Below are positions 1 to 6,647 of a stretch of 6,647 bases of DNA, piece by piece. The stretch is from Planctomycetota bacterium. GTDB taxonomy: Bacteria; Planctomycetota; JAJSAM01. The notes under the pieces are model-generated. The model did no database searches. It was not told where the DNA came from and saw nothing but the letters and a program-made list of their open reading frames with translations. The DNA lies in the NCBI GenBank assembly GCA_029932425.1, contig JAOZQC010000176.1, positions 234 through 6,880 on the forward strand, given 5' to 3'. The translations under genes were made by a program, and so were the position numbers. The stretch's first letter is position 1, and every line of letters starts with the position of its first letter.

Positions 1-31
1 CTCGGCGCGGGCGGGCCCGTGTTGTTCCTCC

Positions 32-102
32 TTCCCGGGAAAGGCGGATCCTCCCCCGCCGGCCGCGGTCCGCGGCCGCCCCCTCCTCGCCGCCGGGCGG
101 CG
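32..102. repeat. Cluster of perfect G+C-rich palindromes at the left edge
   Basis: Three short palindromes follow one another in noncoding DNA: TTCCCGGGAA (32-41); a 19-base one at 60-78 with 9-bp arms around a single T; and a 15-base one at 88-102 with 7-bp arms around a single G. There is no supported gene in the 166 bases left of the protease stop. On the minus strand they lie beyond the protease hairpin. They may be extra terminator structure or a binding or repeat element, but short G/C palindromes are common by chance at this base composition. Confidence 0.35.
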
Positions 103-125
103 GGCGCCTCCGGTGCCTGCTCCCG

Positions 126-154
126 CCGAATCCGCGAGCCGCGCGAGGATTCGG
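126..154 (-). terminator. Hairpin after the M48 protease stop, candidate terminator
   Basis: A perfect 8-bp stem (CCGAATCC at 126-133 and GGATTCGG at 147-154) begins 12 bases past the protease stop. It can gain three more G-C pairs inside (134-136 with 142-144) after a two-base bulge. Position and stability suit the end of the zf-TFIIB/protease transcript. The downstream sequence on the minus strand is G/C-rich with no U-tract, so it may act with Rho or as a 3' stabiliser rather than as a classical intrinsic terminator. Confidence 0.5.
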
Positions 155-166
155 AAGATCGGTGGT

Positions 167-1375
167 TCAGAGCCGGGCGCGGCAGCGGGGGCAGCGGTCC
201 ACCCGGGAGGCCACGGAAGGAGGGATCTTGAGGACCGCGCCGCAGCTCCCGCACTCGATCCGGGCGTAGCCGGAGGCGCTGAGCAGGGCGTCCGAGGCCT
301 CGCGGTGCCGGGCATGCTCCCCGGCCGGCCCCTCGGCGGCGGCCTCGCGGATCCCCACCCCTTCCGCGGCGGAGAGGGTCCGGGCCCCGATGACGCTCCC
401 TCCCGCCACCTTCCGGTAGGCCTCCTCGTAGCTCCGGTAGTCCGCGCCGCCCCCCATGGCGCGGAGGATCCGGATCCGCTTCTCGAGAGGCGGGTGGGTG
501 GCGAAGGCGGAGGTGGCCTTCATCACCTCGCCCGGCCGGAGGGGCCGGACGATGTACATGGGGGCGGTCACCCGGCTCTGGTCGGCGAGGGGGACCCGGT
601 TCCCGGCGAGCTTCTCGAGGGCGCGGGCCAGGCCCTCCGGGTACCTCGTGAAGAGGGCGCCGGAGGCGTCCGCCAGGTATTCCCGCCGGCGGGAGAGCGC
701 GAAGTAGATGAGCTGGGCGAAGATGGGGGCCAGGATCAGGAGCAGGATCGCCACGATCATGAGGATCGCCTGCGCCTGGCCCCCTCCCTCGCGGCTGGAG
801 GACGACCGGGAGCGCCGCATCCCGCCCCCGAACCACAGCGCCCGGATCCCGATCTCCGCGAGGAGCACGATGGCCCCCACCATGACCCCCGCGGTGGTGA
901 TCAGCGCCACGTCCCGGTTCTTGATGTGCCCGATCTCGTGAGCGACCACCCCCTGCAGCTCGTCCCGGTTCATCATCCGGAGGAGGCCGGTGGTCACCGA
1001 CACCGCGGCCCGCTCGGGCTTCCGCCCGGTGGCGAAGGCGTTGGGGGAGGGGTCGTCCACGATGAAGACGCGCGGCATCACGGGCAGGCCGGAGGCGATC
1101 GTCATCTCCTCCACCACGTTCCAGAGCCGGGGATGGTCCTTCTTCTCGATCTTCCGCGCGCCCGCCATGCGCAGCATGATGTCGTCGCCCCGGGAGAGGG
1201 TGACGAGCCACATGATGAACCACACCCCGAACCCCGCCGCCCCCCCCACCAGGAAGCCGCCGTTCCGGGCGCCGAACATGGCGGCCAGGGCCATGCCCGT
1301 GGCCACGAGCAGCATGCCCATGAACGAGAGAACGACCATGCTCCGGATGCGGTTGGATCGGATCTGCTCCCACAT
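167..1375 (-). CDS. HtpX-like M48 membrane zinc metalloprotease with C-terminal zinc ribbon (402 aa)
   Basis: This is a predicted inner-membrane zinc protease of peptidase family M48. HtpX, the best-known member, degrades misfolded membrane proteins from the cytoplasmic side. Hydrophobic segments lie near residues 13-34, 40-60, 157-177 and 203-226, the four-helix HtpX pattern. The catalytic site is HEIGH at 146-150 (zinc ligands H146 and H150, base E147), with the third ligand E232 in EYLAD and the family motif FATHPPLEKRI at 291-301. A Ser/Arg/Gly-rich loop (186-199) precedes the last helix. E. coli HtpX is about 293 residues. The extra ~100 here are an Ala/Glu/Arg-rich linker (about 310-365) and a zinc ribbon (C375, C378, C395, C398; CxxC-x16-CxxC). 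The start is supported by the family-typical opening MWEQIRSN and by a modest AAGGGA close to the ATG. It lies 20 bases after the zinc-ribbon gene, so co-transcription is likely. The M48 call is firm. The name htpX is not given because the C-terminal part differs and the physiological substrate is unknown. Confidence 0.93.
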   Translation of the reverse strand: MWEQIRSNRIRSMVVLSFMGMLLVATGMALAAMFGARNGGFLVGGAAGFGVWFIMWLVTLSRGDDIMLRMAGARKIEKKDHPRLWNVVEEMTIASGLPVMPRVFIVDDPSPNAFATGRKPERAAVSVTTGLLRMMNRDELQGVVAHEIGHIKNRDVALITTAGVMVGAIVLLAEIGIRALWFGGGMRRSRSSSSREGGGQAQAILMIVAILLLILAPIFAQLIYFALSRRREYLADASGALFTRYPEGLARALEKLAGNRVPLADQSRVTAPMYIVRPLRPGEVMKATSAFATHPPLEKRIRILRAMGGGADYRSYEEAYRKVAGGSVIGARTLSAAEGVGIREAAAEGPAGEHARHREASDALLSASGYARIECGSCGAVLKIPPSVASRVDRCPRCRARL

Positions 1376-1395
1376 GGTCCCTTACCCCGCCTTCC

Positions 1396-1815
1396 CTACT
1401 CCTCCTCGCCGGAGGCGCCGAACTCCCTCAGGAACCCCAGCACGCGGGCGAGGGCGGCGTCCCCCTCGGGCAGCTCGCCGCGCATCACCTCCAGGAGTTC
1501 CCCCCGGTCGAACCACAGCCCGTGGCCCCGCGGGCACCGGTCGAGGATCACCGGGCCCCCCGGACCGGGCGCCGCCACCTGCTCCATGCGCTTGCCGCAT
1601 CGGAGGCACTTCCGGCGCGGCCCGTGATCGCCCGGGGGCGGCTTCCCGAGCCGCTCCTCCAGGGAGGCGAGCGCTTCCGGCGCGCCCGCCGCGAGGAAGA
1701 GCTGGCGCAGCTCGTCGGCGTCGAACCAGAGACCGTGCCCGTCCAGGCAGGTATCCAGTTCCACGCCGCCGTACTCCACGATCACGAGGTCGAGCCCGCA
1801 CACGGGACACTGCAT
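1396..1815 (-). CDS. Small protein with two zf-TFIIB-type zinc ribbon modules (139 aa)
   Basis: This is a small soluble protein, with no signal peptide or membrane segment, built from two copies of the zf-TFIIB-like module. Module 1 (about 1-40) has C3, C6 and C23, then H27 and LWFDADEL. Module 2 (about 68-111) has C70, C73 and C94, then H98 and LWFDRGEL. The family usually reads C-x2-C near the second ligand pair. Here both copies read C-x3-H, so His probably supplies the fourth ligand. A Pro/Gly-containing linker joins the modules and the tail is acidic (ends GEEE). Despite the Pfam name, bacterial members are not shown to be transcription factors, and the function is unknown. The start is well supported: GAGGAGGAA sits seven bases before the ATG. 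The gene is followed after 20 bases by the M48 protease, which also ends in a zinc ribbon, suggesting a shared operon and possibly a shared process. Homology is confident; role is not. Confidence 0.9.
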   Translation of the reverse strand: MQCPVCGLDLVIVEYGGVELDTCLDGHGLWFDADELRQLFLAAGAPEALASLEERLGKPPPGDHGPRRKCLRCGKRMEQVAAPGPGGPVILDRCPRGHGLWFDRGELLEVMRGELPEGDAALARVLGFLREFGASGEEE

Positions 1816-1836
1816 GAACCGGTTCCTCCTCGCCGG

Positions 1837-1860
1837 GGACCCGCGATCCGGACCGGGTCC
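1837..1860 (-). other. Stem-loop just upstream of the zf-TFIIB gene's ribosome binding site
   Basis: A perfect 7-bp stem pairs GGACCCG at 1837-1843 with CGGGTCC at 1854-1860 around a 10-base loop. It ends six bases before the AGGAGG at 1825-1830 in the 92-base gap between the kinase and the zinc-ribbon gene. A weaker GCCCC/GGGGC stem (1878-1882 with 1892-1896) lies closer to the kinase stop. Neither is followed by a U-tract on the minus strand, so termination is doubtful. A pause, processing or translational role is possible. I found no good promoter in this gap, so read-through from the kinase is a real possibility. Confidence 0.35.
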
Positions 1861-1907
1861 TTCCCGGCCAGAGGATAGCCCCTCCGGAGACGGGGCCGGA
1901 GTTCTCG

Positions 1908-4967
<3,060 letters not shown>

Positions 4968-5026
4968 CCGCCCTCCGGAAGAAAGCCCGGGAAGGAGAAG
5001 GAGGCATCCCGTCCACGTCTTCCTTC

Positions 5027-5054
5027 ATTCTACCCGATCCCTTCCTTCCGCCAA
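5027..5054 (-). promoter_or_regulatory. Candidate sigma70-type promoter for the hybrid kinase
   Basis: On the minus strand TTGGCG (5054-5049; consensus TTGACA, four of six) is followed after a 16-base spacer by TAGAAT (5032-5027; consensus TATAAT, five of six). The predicted start near 5020 would give a leader of roughly 50 bases before the kinase ATG. It is the best promoter-like match in the intergenic region. Confidence 0.5.
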
Positions 5055-5072
5055 CGCCGTAATTGAAAACAC

Positions 5073-5089
5073 GAGTGAAACTCACACTC
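5073..5089. promoter_or_regulatory. Dyad upstream of the kinase promoter, possible regulator site
   Basis: The plus strand reads GAGTG, seven bases, CACTC, a perfect 5-bp dyad, in a patch clearly less G+C-rich than its surroundings. On the minus strand GTGAGTTTCAC also forms a 4-bp dyad within it. It lies about 20 bases upstream of the predicted -35 box, a position suited to an activator. No known regulator consensus is recognised. Confidence 0.3.
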
Positions 5090-5111
5090 ACTACCATCAC
5101 CCGGGAGGCCG

Positions 5112-5226
5112 CGGTCCGGCGAAGGCACGCCGTCCCCTGATCCCGGGCCCGGCGGATCCCCCCGGCTCTCCGGCCCCCGAAACGAGGTCCGGGGCGCCCT
5201 CCCGCCACCCGCGGTTCGCCGGACCG
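5112..5226. repeat. 12-bp perfect inverted repeat enclosing a structured 91-base core
   Basis: The arms are CGGTCCGGCGAA at 5112-5123 and its exact reverse complement TTCGCCGGACCG at 5215-5226. The core between them contains short stems of its own: GATCC/GGATC (5139-5143 with 5154-5158), CCGG/CCGG (5162-5165 with 5170-5173) and CCCCG/CGGGG (5175-5179 with 5190-5194). The segment GGTCCGG recurs at 5186-5192 and could compete for the right arm. It could be a structured leader or small RNA, a MITE-like remnant (no clear target-site duplication seen), or a chance product of G+C richness. Confidence 0.45.
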
Positions 5227-5265
5227 AGCCTCGCCCCGCGGATCCCGCAGCCGGTCTCCCCCGTG

Positions 5266-5315
5266 TTCCCCCCGCGGCGGGGGAAGGCTTCGCCTCCCTC
5301 CGTCCGCCTTCCCCC
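5266..5315 (-). terminator. G-rich hairpin after the phosphoesterase stop, candidate terminator
   Basis: Just past the phosphoesterase stop codon a perfect 10-bp inverted repeat pairs 5306-5315 with 5279-5288 (plus-strand GGGGGAAGGC and GCCTTCCCCC) around a 17-base loop. A ten-base G run on the transcribed strand (5311-5320) forms its leading edge. A second 7-bp stem pairs 5279-5285 with 5266-5272 around a 6-base loop and uses part of the same arm, so the two are mutually exclusive. There is no U-tract after either stem, so this is not a textbook intrinsic terminator. It could instead be a 3'-end-stabilising or pausing structure. Confidence 0.45.
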
Positions 5316-5328
5316 CCCCCGAGGCGGG

Positions 5329-6528
5329 TCAGCGCAGGTTCACGCTGTCCAGCTCCCCGCTCTCGTCGAGGAGGAACACCTCCGCCCCCCGGTCGGACCC
5401 CGCGAGCCAGCCCCCGGAGTTGAAGAGGAGGAGGTCCCCTCCCCCGGGAAGGCCCGGATCCGCCACCCGCATGGGGGCGCGGGCGGGGATGGGCTCGTGG
5501 GTGTGCCCGAAGAGGACCCGCCGCGGGGGAGGCACCCCGAGTTCCCCCGCCTGCGCGCAGGAGGCCCGGTAGAACCTCCCGAACCGCCCGCGGACCTCCT
5601 CCCGCTCGAAGAACACCCGGTCGTAGCGCGCGGGCCGGTAGTGCTCCGCCAGCCCCGCCGCCACCCTTCCCAGGTCCTCGAGGACGAGATCGTCCACCCC
5701 CTCGAAGGGCCAGGCCAGGTGGATCATGCTCTCCAGGTTCGGGACCACGTGGCGAAGCGCCTCGCGCAGCCGCGCGCTCTCTCCCTCCCTCGCCTGGGCC
5801 TGGATCTCCCGCACCAGGTCCGAGACCCGGCCCGCCTGTCCCAGGGCGGTGCAGAGGAGGGCGGTGACGGGGACGTTCCATTCCTCCAGCTCCGCCACCC
5901 CCGGCCCCCCGGCCACGGCGGGGTCCCCTGCCAGGAGTTCGGAGACCAGCACCCAGGCCGGTTCCAGCATGTGGCCGTGCGTGACCAGCAGGCTTTCCCC
6001 GGCGCCCCGGAGGTAGAGGTTGGGATACGCGACGGCCACCGGCGGATGCCCCCCCGGGGCGAAGAGCCCCTCGAGGAAGAGCGTGCCGTACCGGCCGGTG
6101 GACGCCGCGCGGGAGACCCCGGGGAGCACGAGCTCTCCGGAGGCGAGGTCGATCACGCCCGGCTGCGTCCGCCGGAAGTCGCGCGGATCCGAGTGGTCCG
6201 CGAGCCGCCGGATGACGCCGGTCTCCCACTCCACCGCGTCCCAGACGTGCTTGTCGTGGTTGCCGGGGAGGTAGACGATCTCCCGGGCGATGCCGTCGCG
6301 CTGGAGCGCGGTGAAGAAGGGCCGGGCGATCCGGCACGACCCCGCGAAGGAGCGGATGCTGAAGTCCAGGATGTCCCCGTTGAGCACGAGGAAGTCGAGC
6401 GGCCTCCCGCCCGTGAAGCCCCGGACCGCCTCCCGGAGCGCCGCGTAGGTCTCCGTGATCCCTCCCTCCCGCACCAGCTTGCCCGCGGGATCCCCGAGAT
6501 GCACGTCCGAGATGACCGCGATCCGCAC
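5329..6528 (-). CDS. Calcineurin-like metallophosphoesterase with large helical insert (GTG start, 399 aa)
   Basis: This is a two-metal phosphoesterase of the calcineurin-like superfamily, which hydrolyses phosphomonoesters or phosphodiesters. The substrate cannot be read from the sequence. All metal-site motifs are present: DVH at 8-10, NGD at 50-52, GNHD at 89-92, THGH at 183-186 and GHTH at 341-344, with NSGGW (370-374) near the end. Compact members are about 240-280 residues. Here about 90 residues separate GNHD from THGH and about 155 separate THGH from GHTH, the latter mostly predicted helix, perhaps a cap over the active site. LpxH also carries a helical insert but is much shorter, so I do not assign it. 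No signal peptide is seen, so it is probably cytoplasmic. I chose the GTG at 6528 because GGGAGGG lies just before it and the fold starts at once (VRIAVISDVHLG). The frame stays open upstream to the window edge, including another GTG at 6597, but the encoded Gly/Arg-rich stretch does not look like domain sequence. Confidence 0.9.
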   Translation of the reverse strand: MRIAVISDVHLGDPAGKLVREGGITETYAALREAVRGFTGGRPLDFLVLNGDILDFSIRSFAGSCRIARPFFTALQRDGIAREIVYLPGNHDKHVWDAVEWETGVIRRLADHSDPRDFRRTQPGVIDLASGELVLPGVSRAASTGRYGTLFLEGLFAPGGHPPVAVAYPNLYLRGAGESLLVTHGHMLEPAWVLVSELLAGDPAVAGGPGVAELEEWNVPVTALLCTALGQAGRVSDLVREIQAQAREGESARLREALRHVVPNLESMIHLAWPFEGVDDLVLEDLGRVAAGLAEHYRPARYDRVFFEREEVRGRFGRFYRASCAQAGELGVPPPRRVLFGHTHEPIPARAPMRVADPGLPGGGDLLLFNSGGWLAGSDRGAEVFLLDESGELDSVNLR

Positions 6529-6647
6529 GCCGCCCTCCCTTCCTTTCCCTCTCCCCCATCCCGCGGAGCCTAGCCCGCCTTTCTCATCCGGACGCACGGT
6601 TTTCGGCGGATCTCGCCGCCCCTGGCGGTGTGGCTCCTCGTCATCGA
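6529..6647. other. Right-edge stretch upstream of the phosphoesterase, no supported gene
   Basis: Apart from the ribosome binding site, I see no convincing gene or sigma70 promoter here. The phosphoesterase frame is open to the edge. In another minus-strand frame, codons run from the edge to a TAG at 6570-6572 and could be the last 25 codons of an upstream gene, but the encoded peptide is not recognisable. The promoter of the phosphoesterase may lie beyond the window. Confidence 0.4.
6533..6539 (-). promoter_or_regulatory. Ribosome binding site fixing the GTG start of the phosphoesterase
   Basis: The minus strand reads GGGAGGG here, with the GGAGG core five bases before the GTG at 6526-6528. 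This is the best Shine-Dalgarno match near any in-frame start of the phosphoesterase. The alternative GTG at 6595-6597 has no comparable motif. Confidence 0.7.

Larger units (their letters stand above)
4968..5328. other. 361-base intergenic region between phosphoesterase and kinase
   Basis: No credible coding sequence is present. Reading frames that cross it have poor composition and no good ribosome binding sites. From the phosphoesterase side it holds the G-rich hairpin at 5266-5315, a 12-bp inverted repeat with arms at 5112-5123 and 5215-5226, a less G+C-rich patch at about 5053-5100 with a dyad, a candidate sigma70 promoter, and the kinase leader with its GGAGGG ribosome binding site at 4971-4976. 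It is the most feature-rich noncoding segment of the window and the likely control region of the kinase. Confidence 0.7.

Noticed and set aside
113..1627. Plus-strand open frame of about 504 codons antisense to the protease
   Set aside because: It is a shadow of the M48 and zf-TFIIB genes, with low-complexity Pro/Gly/His/Arg composition and no domain.
1816..1825. GAACCGGTTC, a perfect 10-base palindrome just before the zf-TFIIB start codon
   Set aside because: It cannot form a useful hairpin because it has no loop, it overlaps the ribosome binding site spacer, and single 10-base palindromes are expected by chance. It could be an operator only if conserved.
5112..5226. Insertion sequence or MITE with 12-bp terminal repeats
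   Set aside because: No target-site duplication flanks the arms and no transposase is present. Kept as an unexplained inverted repeat rather than called a mobile element.
5329..6528. Assignment of the phosphoesterase as LpxH (UDP-2,3-diacylglucosamine hydrolase)
   Set aside because: The general motif order is shared across the superfamily, but the protein is about 160 residues longer than LpxH and no lipid A gene lies nearby.
6570..6647. Possible C-terminal end of an upstream minus-strand gene
   Set aside because: Only about 25 codons are visible and the peptide is unrecognisable. Another frame, that of the phosphoesterase, is also open to the edge, so there is nothing to choose between them.

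Overview
The window reads as a stretch of chromosome from a bacterium with a very G+C-rich genome, roughly 70% G+C by eye with strong G/C preference at third codon positions. All four genes I can support lie on the minus strand. A Cache/PAS/GAF hybrid histidine kinase, a four-helix HtpX-type protease and a two-module zf-TFIIB protein fit a Gram-negative soil, sediment or subsurface lineage, such as the former Deltaproteobacteria (Desulfobacterota or Myxococcota) or NC10/Rokubacteria-like phyla. No marker gene settles the phylum, so this is a weak inference. I see no rRNA, tRNA, CRISPR array, insertion sequence, phage gene or toxin-antitoxin pair.

Read in the direction of transcription (right to left): (1) a calcineurin-type metallophosphoesterase (6528 to 5329), larger than usual because of a helix-rich insert; (2) a 361-base intergenic region with a G-rich hairpin after the phosphoesterase, a 12-bp inverted repeat enclosing a structured core, and a less G+C-rich patch with a sigma70-like promoter and an upstream dyad; (3) a 1019-residue membrane hybrid histidine kinase (4967 to 1908); (4) a 92-base gap with a stem-loop just before a strong ribosome binding site; (5) a small zinc-ribbon protein (1815 to 1396) followed after 20 bases by (6) an M48/HtpX-like membrane metalloprotease with an added C-terminal zinc ribbon (1375 to 167); (7) a left-edge noncoding stretch with several perfect palindromes, including a hairpin just after the protease stop.

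The zinc-ribbon protein and the protease look like a two-gene operon, plausibly concerned with membrane protein quality control. Whether the kinase transcript reads through into them cannot be decided here. The kinase carries its own receiver domain but no output domain, and no response regulator or Hpt protein lies beside it, so its target is elsewhere. The phosphoesterase seems to be a separate unit. Nothing here amounts to a convincing new system. The points most worth a second look are the zinc-ribbon protein/protease pairing, the Cys-to-His variation in both zf-TFIIB modules, and the structured DNA/RNA between the phosphoesterase and the kinase.
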